64,000 nt of DNA from Janthinobacterium sp. (GCA_025360045.1 JANYCY010000052.1:1-64000); one strand, 5' to 3'; counted from the first letter of the stretch, positions 1 to 8,516 are shown. The notes: generated from the letters alone by a model not told the origin. Numbers and translations: made by a program.

Positions 1-115
1 AAATATGGAAATAAAAGGGAAGTAGCGCTGAAATTTTAAAAAAAATGCAATTTAATGCAGGATTGTACGTTTTAAATAAAAAAAGTAGTGTATTTAAATT
101 AAAAATACATCTGCG

Positions 116-1699
116 GTGAGTTTGTGCAGACCTTCCCTAAGCTCTTCATTACTTATTGCAAGCATTGCATGGCAACAACTCAATACGGCTAATCAATCAT
201 TGCAAACCGTTACAGAACAAAATATTCCGGCTATTCATACGCTGAATCAAATTAGTCTTTCATTTAAAGAGCGGCGTGTGCAGCTTTATCAACATATCAT
301 GGCCCATGATGTAGAAAGCAAAAAGAAACACGAACCCCGTATTCAGGAATTGACGGCAGAGATTAATGATGCAGCCAAAAAGTTAAAATCAAACCATTGG
401 GTGAATAATACAACTGCATTAAGTAGTGCACTCGATGCTTATCATCCTGTATTTACGGAAGTGCTCAAGCTTTCGCAAGAAAACAATGAAGAAGAAGCGC
501 AAACTTATGTGCAGCAATATGGCACAAGTGTGGGCATGCAAGTAAATGTGGAGCTTAAAAAATTAGCCGATGAAAATGCCCGCGCAATTAGCGAAGCACG
601 TGAACATTTTAATACTGAGCAGCAAAATGCCAAGCTGGTTTTTCTAAGTATTGTAATAATGAGTTGCCTTATTTTACTTGGCCTAGGCAGCTATATTTAT
701 TTACAGATTCGCAAACCTTTGCAAGATACCGTGAGCACCATGCAAAGTATTGCTAAGGATTTAAATCTATCCTTGCGCATTCCACAAAGTAGCAATGATG
801 AAATTGGCCAAATGGTTAAAACCATTAATCAAGTGCTCGCGCATATTCAGGGCTCTTTTCAGCAAATTCAACAAAATAGCAAAGATGTAAATCAAGCTGC
901 GGCAGGGCTGGCCCAAATGGCGGAGCAACAATCGATCAATGCCGAAATCGCCAGTGAAACAGCCTCGGCGATGGCCGCGACCGTTGAAGAGGTGAGCAGC
1001 AGCATTAGCCTAATCGCCGAGCGCAGCACCGACACGCATCGGGTCAGCCAAGCTGCGCACACGCAGGCCGAGCGAGGCATTGCGGTGATTGATAGTACGG
1101 TAGAGCAAATTTACGGCATTGCCGCCCAAGTCGATGAAGCCTCCAGAGAGCTGGGCGAGCTACAAGACAGCAATAAAGAAATTCAGAGCATGGTGCAGAT
1201 CATCAAGGAAATTGCCGACCAAACCAGCTTGCTGGCACTGAATGCCGCTATCGAAGCCGCCCGTGCAGGGGAAGAAGGCCGTGGTTTTGCCGTGGTCGCC
1301 GATGAAGTACGCAAACTCGCCGAGCGCACGACCCGCTCTACCCAGCAGATTGTTGGCTCCGTAGAACGCATCCATCAGGGCGCCAACCGCGCCGCAGAGC
1401 GGATGCTGGATGTGGTTGGCCGAGTCGACCAAGGCGTGTCCCTCGTGGGCGATGCAGGCAATGCCATGCGAGAAATCCGTAGCGCATCGCACTCTGTGGT
1501 GGAGCAAGTCAGCGATATTTCCTTGGCCATCAACGAGCAAAGCGCTGCCAGTCACGCAATGGCCTTGCAAGTCGAGCGCACCGCCAGCATGGCCGAAGAA
1601 GCCCACGCCGCAGCCAAGCACGAAGCCGATTCAGCCAAGCAATTACGCAAACTGGCAGACACCATGCAAAGCGAAGTTAGCCGCTATCGTTTGAGCTAA
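116..1699 (+). CDS. Methyl-accepting chemotaxis protein (4HB-type sensor)
   Basis: Chemoreceptor that passes a periplasmic signal to CheA/CheW. After a short hydrophobic N-terminus comes a four-helix-bundle-like sensor (about residues 20-170), a clear TM2 ([19 protein letters not shown]), a HAMP segment, and the MA signalling domain with the hairpin tip around [20 protein letters not shown]. The start is doubtful. The only in-frame start is GTG at 116, without a clear Shine-Dalgarno, and a stop lies at 95-97. TM1 is therefore only about 11-14 residues long, shorter than normal. The sensor half is AT-rich and the signalling half GC-rich. Ligand unknown. The family call is secure; the N-terminus is not. 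Confidence 0.88.
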   Translation: MSLCRPSLSSSLLIASIAWQQLNTANQSLQTVTEQNIPAIHTLNQISLSFKERRVQLYQHIMAHDVESKKKHEPRIQELTAEINDAAKKLKSNHWVNNTTALSSALDAYHPVFTEVLKLSQENNEEEAQTYVQQYGTSVGMQVNVELKKLADENARAISEAREHFNTEQQNAKLVFLSIVIMSCLILLGLGSYIYLQIRKPLQDTVSTMQSIAKDLNLSLRIPQSSNDEIGQMVKTINQVLAHIQGSFQQIQQNSKDVNQAAAGLAQMAEQQSINAEIASETASAMAATVEEVSSSISLIAERSTDTHRVSQAAHTQAERGIAVIDSTVEQIYGIAAQVDEASRELGELQDSNKEIQSMVQIIKEIADQTSLLALNAAIEAARAGEEGRGFAVVADEVRKLAERTTRSTQQIVGSVERIHQGANRAAERMLDVVGRVDQGVSLVGDAGNAMREIRSASHSVVEQVSDISLAINEQSAASHAMALQVERTASMAEEAHAAAKHEADSAKQLRKLADTMQSEVSRYRLS

Positions 1700-1747
1700 G
1701 GAGTTTATGCATTATTGCAGGGGAAAACCCAGGTCTTGAATTGCGGG

Positions 1748-1785
1748 GGCCACAGAGAACACGGAGTTTCACGGAGAAAGGCGGG
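1748..1785. repeat. Degenerate 'cacagagaacacgg' repeat (family C)
   Basis: A short stretch of the type CACAGAGAACACGGAG followed by a cACGGAGAAA unit. Similar sequence recurs near 8543-8584, 26731-26785 (reverse orientation), 33571-33679 and 34741-34772, always between genes. It has no coding potential. Confidence 0.6.
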
Positions 1786-1812
1786 GCTTATATTTCCAAT
1801 GCCACGCAGTAC

Positions 1813-1961
1813 CGTAGGGTGGGTTAGGCCGCTCTTGATGCTCTATTAGGGCGCGGGTCTATTTCGGCCGTAACCCACCATGGCACTGCGCTGCGGTGGG
1901 TTACGGCCAAGAAACGGCTGCGCCCATATTTAATACATTGTCTGGCCTAACCCACCCTACG
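1813..1961. repeat. Nested palindromic intergenic element (family A)
   Basis: The outer inverted repeat is CGTAGGGTGGGTTAGGCC against GGCCTAACCCACCCTACG. Inside lies a second inverted repeat, GGCCGTAACCCACC against GGTGGGTTACGGCC. A closely similar element is at 8627-8762, and a shorter relative at 19315-19380. The rest of the 1700-2193 gap holds only the family C stretch and the probable promoter of the metal-transport operon. Confidence 0.75.
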
Positions 1962-2116
1962 GATGCATTCGTTATTTATTTCAACTTGTGTAGATACTTA
2001 TGCCCCGCGGTGGCTACAGCTCCAAAATCAACGTGCCGAAGGCACTAAAAAGATCTTTTTGTATTTGCTAAGCGCACAAAGCCCCCACCCTATGCATCGA
2101 CAATATTCACTCCAAA

Positions 2117-2156
2117 TGCAACTGACTTGCACAAACGACCCATAAATTGCTATTGT
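2117..2156 (+). promoter_or_regulatory. Possible promoter and dyad before the metal ABC operon
   Basis: A TGCAA-N5-TTGCA dyad (2117-2131) overlaps a possible -35 TTGCAC (2127-2132), 18 bp from a possible -10 TATTGT (2151-2156). This is the only promoter-like sequence seen before the operon. The dyad could be an operator, but it does not match a Zur box I recognise. Weak call. Confidence 0.25.
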
Positions 2157-2193
2157 AAAAAAGGAAACCCCGTTACACAAAAGGAAACAGCAA

Positions 2194-2295
2194 GTGAAAG
2201 GTTTATTTGAAATGGCAGCGTGGCAGCGGGTGTTGTGTGTGCTGCCTTTATTATTACTACTCTGGGCACTGACTGATTGGGCTTTGCAATCATGA
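2194..2295 (+). CDS. Small single-pass membrane protein, 33 aa
   Basis: Too short for the ORF track. GTG start preceded by AAAGGAAAC at good spacing. The product starts MKGLFEMAAWQRVLCV and continues as a leucine-rich membrane helix (VLPLLLLLWALTDWAL). The stop codon overlaps the next ATG (ATGA at 2292), so it is probably translationally coupled to the duplicated start of the metal ABC ATPase. Function unknown. The position suggests an accessory membrane peptide of the importer or a leader. Its reality rests on the ribosome binding site, the coupling and the hydrophobic pattern. Confidence 0.5.
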   Translation: MKGLFEMAAWQRVLCVLPLLLLLWALTDWALQS

Positions 2296-2492
2296 TAAAA
2301 GCTCACCAGCTTACACTCTACTATCGCGACCGAGCGGCGATACATTCATTATCCGACCACATTGAAACGGGCAGCCACACCGCGAGGGCTTTGCAAGCAT
2401 GATGGAAGCCCACCACCTTACGCTGTGCTATCGCGACCGCGCAGCGGTGCACTCATTATCCGGCCGCTTTGAAACAGGTAGCCATACCGCGA
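2279..2492 (+). repeat. Tandem duplication (107 bp x 2) of the ABC ATPase 5' end
   Basis: Copy 1 (2279-2385) and copy 2 (2386-2492) both run from GGGCTTTGCAA.CATGAT to the CACACCGCGA / CATACCGCGA end and are about 80% identical by eye. Copy 2 is the working start of the ATPase gene. Copy 1 keeps a start codon but is cut off before the Walker A motif. Confidence 0.9.
2292..2402 (+). pseudogene. Leader ORF from duplicated ABC ATPase N-terminus (36 aa)
   Basis: The first duplication copy encodes MIKAHQLTLYYRDRAA... ending ARALQA. It parallels the real N-terminus MMEAHHLTLCYRDRAA. Its TGA overlaps the true ATG at 2399 (ATGA), and its own ATG overlaps the stop of the 33-aa ORF, so the reading chain is unbroken. 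It lacks any ATPase motif. It is either a gene fragment or a coupled leader peptide. Confidence 0.6.
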
Positions 2493-3118
2493 TTGTCGGC
2501 CCCAATGGCGCGGGCAAATCGACGCTACTTTCTGCCTTGGCTGGCATCAAGACGCCAGACGAAGGCCATATCCATGCCCACGGCAAGGTGGCGTATTTGG
2601 CGCAGCTTTCAACGCTGGATAAACAGTTCCCCTTAATGGTCAGAGAATTGGCTTTAGCGGGCGCTTGGTCTAGGCGCGGCGCTTGGCGTGGCCTATCTAA
2701 GCAAGATCGAGAGCAAGCCGACAGCGCTTTAGAGCAAGTCGGTTTAAGTGATTTTGCCAATGCACCGATCAGCAATTTATCAGGCGGGCAGCTGCAAAGA
2801 GCGCGTTTTGCACGGCTGATTGTAGAAGACGCCGATGTGCTGTTACTGGACGAGCCCTTTGCCAATGTAGATAGCAACACCATAGCTAAACTCTTAGAAG
2901 TGCAACACCACTGGCATCGTATGGGTAAAACACAGATCACCGTCTTGCACGATATTTCGCAAGTGCGGGCGCATTACCCACAAACGCTGCTATTGGCCCA
3001 ATCGGCCATCGCATGGGGCAATACGCCCGATGTACTGACCGAATCGCTACTGGCCGAGGCCAATCGCCGCGCTCAGCACTGGCGCAATGATGCCGCTTGG
3101 TGCGAGGTATGCGAATAA
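2399..3118 (+). CDS. Metal (probably zinc) ABC transporter, ATP-binding protein
   Basis: Cytoplasmic ATPase (239 aa) that powers metal uptake with the permease and binding protein encoded next. Visible motifs: Walker A GPNGAGKST (about residues 34-42), signature LSGGQ, Walker B VLLLDEPFANVD and a switch histidine in TVLHDIS. The length is usual for the ZnuC/MntB-like family. The stop overlaps the permease start (TAATG). The metal is inferred as zinc from the histidine-rich binding protein; manganese is possible. The 5' end is preceded by a diverged duplicate of itself. Confidence 0.9.
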   Translation: MMEAHHLTLCYRDRAAVHSLSGRFETGSHTAIVGPNGAGKSTLLSALAGIKTPDEGHIHAHGKVAYLAQLSTLDKQFPLMVRELALAGAWSRRGAWRGLSKQDREQADSALEQVGLSDFANAPISNLSGGQLQRARFARLIVEDADVLLLDEPFANVDSNTIAKLLEVQHHWHRMGKTQITVLHDISQVRAHYPQTLLLAQSAIAWGNTPDVLTESLLAEANRRAQHWRNDAAWCEVCE

Positions 3119-3981
3119 TGGCTCAATTTGAAATCATTAGCGCCTTAGGCGAGTTCGCCTTTATGCGCCGCGCCCTCATTGGCAGCATGGCACTGGCCAT
3201 CGGCTGCGCGCCAGTTGGCGTATTGCTGCTGCTACGGCGCATGTCCTTATTTGGCGACGCGCTATCGCATGCTGTTTTACCCGGCGCTGCCATTGGCTTT
3301 TTACTCGGGGGGCTCACCCTGCCTTGGCTAGCCGGTGGCGGCTTAATCGCAGGCCTGCTCGTTGCCCTTGCTGCCAGCGTGGTGGCTAGAAAATCGCGTT
3401 TAAATGAAGACGCTAGCTTTGCCGGATTTTACTTACTGGCGCTTGCCATTGGTGTGTTGATTGTTTCTAAATGGGGCAGTAGCGTCGATCTGATTCATCT
3501 TTTATTTGGCTCGGTATTGGCGATTGATGATCCATCGCTGTTGATCGTCAGCTCTGTTGCCAGCATCACCCTGCTGTGGTTGGCGATTGAATATCGCGGC
3601 ATTGTGCTGGAATGCGCCGATTCTGGCTTTATCGCCGCCACTAGCGGCAATGGCATGCGCTTTCATATTGGCTTTATGGTGATTGCCGTGCTTAATTTTG
3701 TGGCCGCATTTCAAGCTATGGGCACGCTGATGGCCGTGGGCCTAATGATGCTCCCCGCCGCCACCGCTCGGCTCTGGGTAGAACGCTTGTCGATGCTGTT
3801 CGCCGTATCTTGGCTGATCGCCCTCTTTGCCTGCGTAGCGGGGTTGATTGCGTCTTACCAATGGGATTTGCCATCCGGCCCCGCCATTGTACTGATCGCT
3901 GGCGCTCTGTACTGCCTGTCGCTCCTCTTCGCCCCCTTCGGCTTATTTATCCGCCGCAAAGCGAGACATCATGCGGTTTAG
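3118..3981 (+). CDS. Metal ABC transporter permease (ZnuB/TroC family)
   Basis: Integral membrane permease (287 aa) of the ABC-3 family, forming the channel for metal entry. It has many hydrophobic helices and the family-typical LFGDALSHAVLPGAAIGFLL segment near the N-terminus. I start it at the ATG at 3118, which overlaps the ATPase stop as TAATG, rather than at the upstream 3097 start in the ORF track, which lies inside the ATPase gene. It forms one transcription unit with the ATPase. Confidence 0.9.
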   Translation: MAQFEIISALGEFAFMRRALIGSMALAIGCAPVGVLLLLRRMSLFGDALSHAVLPGAAIGFLLGGLTLPWLAGGGLIAGLLVALAASVVARKSRLNEDASFAGFYLLALAIGVLIVSKWGSSVDLIHLLFGSVLAIDDPSLLIVSSVASITLLWLAIEYRGIVLECADSGFIAATSGNGMRFHIGFMVIAVLNFVAAFQAMGTLMAVGLMMLPAATARLWVERLSMLFAVSWLIALFACVAGLIASYQWDLPSGPAIVLIAGALYCLSLLFAPFGLFIRRKARHHAV

Positions 3982-4020
3982 GTGAAGGGTAAAACCCAGA
4001 TCTTGAACCACGGATTTTCC

Positions 4021-4099
4021 ATAGGGTGTGTAAGTCGTTTTTCTTGCGCACCGCCCTCGCGCTTTCGGTGCGCAACAACTGCGTCGTTGTACACCCTAT
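4021..4099. repeat. Inverted repeat element (family R2)
   Basis: Starts ATAGGGTGTGTAAGTCG and ends CGTTGTACACCCTAT, with an inner GCGCACC/GGTGCGC pair. Relatives are at 26594-26665, 43986-44058 and, more diverged, 42452-42520, with a half copy at 36726-36758. It separates the permease gene from the binding-protein gene and would fold into a long hairpin if transcribed. Confidence 0.75.
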
Positions 4100-4130
4100 A
4101 AATACAGCCCCACCCAATAAGGACTCCTCC

Positions 4131-5009
4131 ATGCAAAAACATTTACTCGCCCTACTACTGGCTGCCAGCAGCCTCGCCCAAGCGGCCCCCCTTAAAGTCG
4201 CGGCTAGTTTTAGCGTGCTCTCTAATTTAGTTCAGGAAGTAGGCGGCAAGCGGGTGGAAGTCAGCAGCCTCGTGGGCATGGATGAAGATGCGCATGTGTG
4301 GCAAGCCAAGCCTGCAGATTTAAAAAAACTCTCTGCAACATCGCTATTTTTTGTGAATGGCCTAGGTTTTGAAGGTTGGTTAAAGCGAGTCGAGCAGGCT
4401 TCAGCCTATAAAGGACAAGTGATTACCGTCAGCAAAAACATCAAGCCACGCGAAATGGCCGATGATCACGGGCATGAAGGCCACCAGCATGGACACACCG
4501 ATCCACACGCCTGGCATGATCCACGCGCTGTGGTGTCTATGGTCGAAGAAATTAAGCTGGCTTTAAGCAAAGCTGATCCGGCAGGGGCGGCAGAATACGC
4601 ACAAAATGCCTTGCGCTTTACCACGCAAATCACCCAGCTCGATCAAAAAGTCAGTACCGCTTTTGCAGCGATTCCAGCCGCAAAACGCAAAGTGGTGACT
4701 TCGCATGATGCGCTTGGCTACTTGGGTGCGCGTTATCAGCTGCAATTGCTGCCTTTGCAAAGTATTTCTACCGAAGCCGAGCCCAGCGCCCGCCAGATGG
4801 CAGCACTGATTCGTGAAATTCGCAAAAATAATATCCGCGCTGTATTTGCCGAGAACATCAGCAACCCCAAGCTAATCGAGCAAATCGCCCGCGAAACCCA
4901 AGCCAAAGTCGGCCCGCCGCTCTATACCGACGCCCTATCTAAAAACGCCCCCAGCTGGCTAGCCATGTTCAGCCATAATACGCAGGCGATTTTGGATGCT
5001 TTGAAATAA
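4131..5009 (+). CDS. Metal (probably zinc) ABC transporter, periplasmic binding protein
   Basis: ZnuA/TroA-family binding protein (292 aa) that captures the metal in the periplasm. It begins with a signal peptide (MQKHLLALLLAASSLAQA, cleavage near AQA-AP) and carries a histidine- and acid-rich loop (DDHGHEGHQHGHTDPH), then AWHDPR, a family metal-ligand region. The histidine-rich loop is typical of zinc rather than manganese binders. The start is the ATG at 4131, with an AAGGA upstream. The 35 extra residues in the ORF track are encoded by the R2 repeat. Third gene of the import cluster. Confidence 0.9.
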   Translation: MQKHLLALLLAASSLAQAAPLKVAASFSVLSNLVQEVGGKRVEVSSLVGMDEDAHVWQAKPADLKKLSATSLFFVNGLGFEGWLKRVEQASAYKGQVITVSKNIKPREMADDHGHEGHQHGHTDPHAWHDPRAVVSMVEEIKLALSKADPAGAAEYAQNALRFTTQITQLDQKVSTAFAAIPAAKRKVVTSHDALGYLGARYQLQLLPLQSISTEAEPSARQMAALIREIRKNNIRAVFAENISNPKLIEQIARETQAKVGPPLYTDALSKNAPSWLAMFSHNTQAILDALK

Positions 5010-5022
5010 GCTGACCGTAAGC

Positions 5023-5093
5023 CGTAGGGAGGGTGAGCCCCGCCATCCTTTGCATGAAGTGCAAGGAAAACGGCGGATTTTACCCGCCCTACG
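5023..5093. repeat. Inverted repeat element (family B)
   Basis: CGTAGGGAGGGTGAGCCCCGCC pairs with GGCGGATTTTACCCGCCCTACG. It belongs to the family also seen at 11015-11085, 32516-32574, 54289-54356 and 63657-63714. It lies between the metal-binding protein gene and the DUF3299 gene. Confidence 0.75.
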
Positions 5094-5141
5094 AATACAG
5101 CAACCCAGTTACGCCCCCACTCAAAACAACAGCCCCCAACC

Positions 5142-5573
5142 ATGCAAAAACTCATCCTCCCCCTTAGTCTTCTCGCCTTGGCGGGCTTACTCGCATCTTT
5201 AGCTTTTAATGCTGAAGATAATCTAGTGAGCTGGCCTCTTCTTGCCAAGGTGCAAATAAAACAAGGCTTATTTGGTGAGGTTGAAACAAGCTTTGATCCA
5301 GCCGTTAAAGCGCTGGAGCAAAAAGAGATCAAGCTGGCGGGGTTTATGTTTCCACTGCAATCGGGGGAGATGATAAAGCGCTTTATTTTGTCGGCCAAGC
5401 AGCCCACTTGCGCAACCTGCATGCCTGGTGGAGCAGAAGCCATGGTGCTGGTAAATAGCCAACAGCCTGTTAAAGTCAGCACTGATCGGGTACAAGTAAG
5501 AGGGCAGTTTAAAATTGCCCAAGAAATGGGCCTACTTTACAAGCTAGATCAGGCACAGGTGAATGGGCGCTAG
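5142..5573 (+). CDS. DUF3299 domain protein, exported or membrane anchored
   Basis: 143-aa protein with an N-terminal hydrophobic segment (LILPLSLLALAGLLASLAF) that is a signal peptide or anchor. The rest resembles the DUF3299 family, including the KLAGFMFPLQSGEMIKRF stretch and a CATCMPGG motif that could bind metal or form a disulphide. It lies just downstream of the metal importer in the same direction. I recall DUF3299 genes near zinc-responsive genes in pseudomonads, so a role in metal homeostasis is plausible but unproven. No clear ribosome binding site. Confidence 0.7.
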   Translation: MQKLILPLSLLALAGLLASLAFNAEDNLVSWPLLAKVQIKQGLFGEVETSFDPAVKALEQKEIKLAGFMFPLQSGEMIKRFILSAKQPTCATCMPGGAEAMVLVNSQQPVKVSTDRVQVRGQFKIAQEMGLLYKLDQAQVNGR

Positions 5574-5576
5574 TGT

Positions 5577-6053
5577 TTAAGGGGCTATTCGTTTGCGCAG
5601 TAAGGCGTTTTCTAGCCATTGCCCACGCACCTCGCTAGAGAGTGTGTAATCAATAGTAAAGCCATGTGCAATAAAAAAGGGTTGGGCGCTAATGCTAATA
5701 AAGCAATAAATATCAGGCATATTCATCTCAAACGCCCTATCTTCCATATGCTTCAATAAACGCTTAGCGATTCCCTTGCCAAGATAATCGCCATGTACAA
5801 AGAAATGGCTCATCAAACCATCCGCTTGCAAATCGGCATAGGCCACCAATTGGCCCTTACACTCCACCACCCTTGGCTTAAGCCCCTCTAGCACCTTCTC
5901 CCAGATCTTGGGGTCAAAAGCTTTGGGCGCCCAAGCATCCAGCTGAGCAGCACTGTAATCTTTCTGGCAAGACCGATGAATCGCTGTGTAATACACCTCA
6001 TGTAGTTCTGCGGCGTCTTCGGGGCGATAACGACGAATATGCAAATAGGACAT
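5577..6053 (-). CDS. GNAT family N-acetyltransferase
   Basis: 158-aa acetyl-CoA-dependent N-acetyltransferase. The acetyl-CoA binding loop appears as HGDYLGKGIAKRLLKHMED, preceded by the strand VAYADLQADGLMSHFFVHG. The N-terminus YLHIRRYRPEDAAELHEVYY is typical of the family. I chose the ATG at 6053, which has TGGAGAT six bases upstream, rather than the ORF-track start at 6086. Substrate unknown. It converges with the DUF3299 gene, with stops 3 bp apart. Confidence 0.85.
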   Translation of the reverse strand: MSYLHIRRYRPEDAAELHEVYYTAIHRSCQKDYSAAQLDAWAPKAFDPKIWEKVLEGLKPRVVECKGQLVAYADLQADGLMSHFFVHGDYLGKGIAKRLLKHMEDRAFEMNMPDIYCFISISAQPFFIAHGFTIDYTLSSEVRGQWLENALLRKRIAP

Positions 6054-6243
6054 AGGCGATCTCCAGACTAAATTCAGTATATGCACATGCGTTTATGCTT
6101 GCAGGCAAAAAAACAGCCTAAAAACTTCCTTACCACGGCAAACGCCAAACAATAAAAATAGAATATAAATTGAATTTTATATTCTTAACGGAAATATAAA
6201 GAACTGCTACGCTTGCTATATACCTTTCAAACAAAGGGCAGCT

Positions 6244-6558
6244 ATGCAAGCGTATATTGTTGGCGCAGACCATCTTGGCCATATCCCTAAATTACTCGCC
6301 CTGTATGGTATTACCATAGGCGAGCATATTACAGGCCGAAATCCATCCCACCAGCGCAAACCCAGCGGCCTAAAGGATATGGATATCATGATTTTATTTA
6401 CTGATTTTTTGGGCCATAACGTGATGAAAAACTATCGTGCCGCAGCAGCAGCCAACCGCATGCATATCGTGGCTTGCCGCAGATCACAAACGGCGCTGCA
6501 ACAATCCTTACAAAATTGCCCCGCATTTAGCCAAGCTGCGCTTTCTAGCCACCCATAA
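6244..6558 (+). CDS. DUF2325 domain protein
   Basis: 104-aa cytoplasmic protein of the DUF2325 family. It begins MQAYIVGADHLGHIPKLL and has the family-like DIMILFTDFLGHNVMKNYR segment, which resembles a small Rossmann-like fold. Function unknown. It is a single gene followed by a strong terminator hairpin. Confidence 0.75.
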   Translation: MQAYIVGADHLGHIPKLLALYGITIGEHITGRNPSHQRKPSGLKDMDIMILFTDFLGHNVMKNYRAAAAANRMHIVACRRSQTALQQSLQNCPAFSQAALSSHP

Positions 6559-6561
6559 AAA

Positions 6562-6593
6562 CAATAGCCATCAGTAAGAACTGATGGCTATTG
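6562..6593. terminator. Bidirectional terminator hairpin
   Basis: A perfect 14-bp stem (CAATAGCCATCAGT / ACTGATGGCTATTG) with an AAGA loop, between the convergent DUF2325 and ClpP-like genes. There is no long T-run, so it may end transcription from both sides imperfectly. Confidence 0.7.
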
Positions 6594-6608
6594 ATAGCAG
6601 ACTTACGT

Positions 6609-7187
6609 TTACTCCAAATCGGCGTAACTTTGAATCACGCGCGAAACAAGGCCGTAGTCAATGGCCTCCTGCGGGTTCATCCAGTAATCACGCTCAATAT
6701 CATTCAATATTTTTTCTAGGCTTTGGCCGGTTTCTTTAGCGATCACCGCCGCAATTCGTTCCCTCATGCGGATGATTTCTTTCACTTGAATTTCCACATC
6801 AGATGCCGATCCACCCATGCCACCGCTGGGTTGATGAATCAAAAAGCGCGTATTTGGCAGGCACACCCTTCGCTCTTTAGGCACAGAAAGGAAGATATGC
6901 GCCCCTGCACTCGCCACCCAGCCGCTGCCTATCATATTTACCGGCGCACGAATAAACTTGATGATGTCGTGAATCACATCGCCAGATTCCACATGGCCGC
7001 CAGGAGACGAGATCAACACATTAATAGGCTTGGCCGATTCAGTCGCCAAGGCAATCAAGCGCCGAGCGGTATCTTTAGCTAATACGTCGTTAATCGTGCC
7101 AATGATAAAAACAAAACGGGATTCGAACGCTTTTTCTTCCAGAAAAGCATCTTGCGAGCCCCCTGCTACCGCTGCTTCTTCAGCCAT
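6609..7187 (-). CDS. ClpP-like serine protease
   Basis: 192-aa member of the ClpP/crotonase-fold protease family. A catalytic triad is recognisable: Ser93 in WVASAGAH, His118 in FLIHQPSGG and Asp167 in ERDYWM. Other ClpP-type signatures are SSPGGHVESGD and MNPQEAIDYGLV. It is not the housekeeping clpP by context, because no clpX or tig is adjacent. It resembles the second, divergent ClpP-like proteins of betaproteobacteria. Whether it works with a Clp ATPase cannot be told from sequence. ATG start with AGGGGC upstream. Confidence 0.85.
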   Translation of the reverse strand: MAEEAAVAGGSQDAFLEEKAFESRFVFIIGTINDVLAKDTARRLIALATESAKPINVLISSPGGHVESGDVIHDIIKFIRAPVNMIGSGWVASAGAHIFLSVPKERRVCLPNTRFLIHQPSGGMGGSASDVEIQVKEIIRMRERIAAVIAKETGQSLEKILNDIERDYWMNPQEAIDYGLVSRVIQSYADLE

Positions 7188-7364
7188 CTTATGCCCCTAG
7201 GTGGTTAAACTTACAAACATCAACAGTAATCATAATGTAAACGCAAAAGAATGGCCGATTTATCCACGTCTCAGTTCTGGCGCATGAGCGCACACTTGAC
7301 TCTGAACAATACGCGAATCATTGGTAGGCCTATGCTGCTCCTTACCTACGTAAGGATAAAAATA

Positions 7365-8516
7365 ATGAGTTTTAAACCACTTCAGATTGCAGGACGCAGC
7401 CTCTTACCTATCGTGCAAGGCGGCATGGGCGTGGGTATTTCAGCGCATAAACTTGCCGGAGCCGTTGCCAAAGAAAACGCCCTAGGCACCATTGCCAGTG
7501 TGGATTTACGCCAACACCATCCTGATTTACTCGCGGCAACGCATCGCTGCCTAGATGCAGATCTGATCGACAAAACCAATCTAACAGCCCTAGACAGGGA
7601 AATTCGCGCCGCTAAAGAGATCGCCAATGGCTGCGGCATGATTGCTGTGAATGTAATGAAAGCCGTACGAGATCATGTGGCACTGGTAAAACAAGCCTGC
7701 GAAAGCGGCGCAGACGCCATTGTGATGGGTGCAGGCCTACCCATTGATTTACCCGAAATGACGGCGGATCACCCTAAAGTAGCACTTATTCCGATCTTGT
7801 CTGACGCACGCGGCGTGGCGATTATTTTAAAGAAATGGCTCAAAAAAGGCCGCCGTGCTGATGCCATTGTGATCGAGCATCCCGGCCATGCAGGTGGCCA
7901 CTTGGGCGCAGCCCGCATCAGCGATATTCACGATCCGCGCTTTGACTTTGCCAAAGTGCTAGCCGATTGCCACGCCCTATTTACCGAGCTAGGCCTAGGC
8001 CGTGATGCGCCCAAATTGATTCTCGCAGGCGGCATAGACAGCCACGAGAAAGTAAATCACTGGCTAAGCAACGGGGCCGATGCGGTACAAATTGGCACCG
8101 CCTTTGCCGTGTGCGAAGAAGGCGATGCGCATCTTAACTTTAAACAAACCTTGATCAACGCCAAGGCCAGCGATCTAGCCGAGTTTGTCAGCGTAGCTGG
8201 CCTGCCTGCCCGAGCCGTTGCCACGCCTTGGCTAAAGCAATACTTACGCCGCGAAAGCCACTTACAAGCCGTCGCCCGCGCCGACCCGCGCCGCTGCACC
8301 CAGCGCATGGATTGCCTAAGCCACTGCGGCCTGCGTGATGGCCTGAATAAAGTCGGCCAATTTTGCATCGACCTCAAACTCGCCTCCGCGATGCACGGCG
8401 AAGTCGACAAAGGCTTATTTTTTAGAGGCAACGGCGCGCTCCCCTTTGGAGAAGCCATTCGCCCTGTGCGCGAGCTGATTGATTATTTGATGAATGGCAG
8501 AATGGCGACGGTGTAA
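7365..8516 (+). CDS. Nitronate monooxygenase / NAD(P)H-dependent flavin oxidoreductase
   Basis: 383-aa FMN-dependent TIM-barrel enzyme of the nitronate monooxygenase (2-nitropropane dioxygenase) family. Features include the N-terminal IVQGGMGVGISAHKLAGAVA, the HPGHAGGHLG loop likely to hold the catalytic His, and GGIDSHEKVNHWLSNGADAVQIGTAF. A C-terminal cysteine cluster (CTQRMDCLSHCGLRDG and a later Cys) is unusual and could bind a metal or Fe-S centre. The start is the ATG at 7365, with AAGGA upstream. The substrate is uncertain; FabK-like or other flavin reductase roles are possible. Confidence 0.82.
   Translation: MSFKPLQIAGRSLLPIVQGGMGVGISAHKLAGAVAKENALGTIASVDLRQHHPDLLAATHRCLDADLIDKTNLTALDREIRAAKEIANGCGMIAVNVMKAVRDHVALVKQACESGADAIVMGAGLPIDLPEMTADHPKVALIPILSDARGVAIILKKWLKKGRRADAIVIEHPGHAGGHLGAARISDIHDPRFDFAKVLADCHALFTELGLGRDAPKLILAGGIDSHEKVNHWLSNGADAVQIGTAFAVCEEGDAHLNFKQTLINAKASDLAEFVSVAGLPARAVATPWLKQYLRRESHLQAVARADPRRCTQRMDCLSHCGLRDGLNKVGQFCIDLKLASAMHGEVDKGLFFRGNGALPFGEAIRPVRELIDYLMNGRMATV

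Noticed and set aside
1160-1621. 153-aa minus-strand ORF inside the chemoreceptor gene
   Set aside because: Shadow of the GC-rich signalling domain. The + strand protein is clearly the real one.
1963-2345. Two overlapping ORFs (1963-2145 + and 2028-2345 -)
   Set aside because: No recognisable protein. The region holds the promoter, the small membrane ORF and the duplication.
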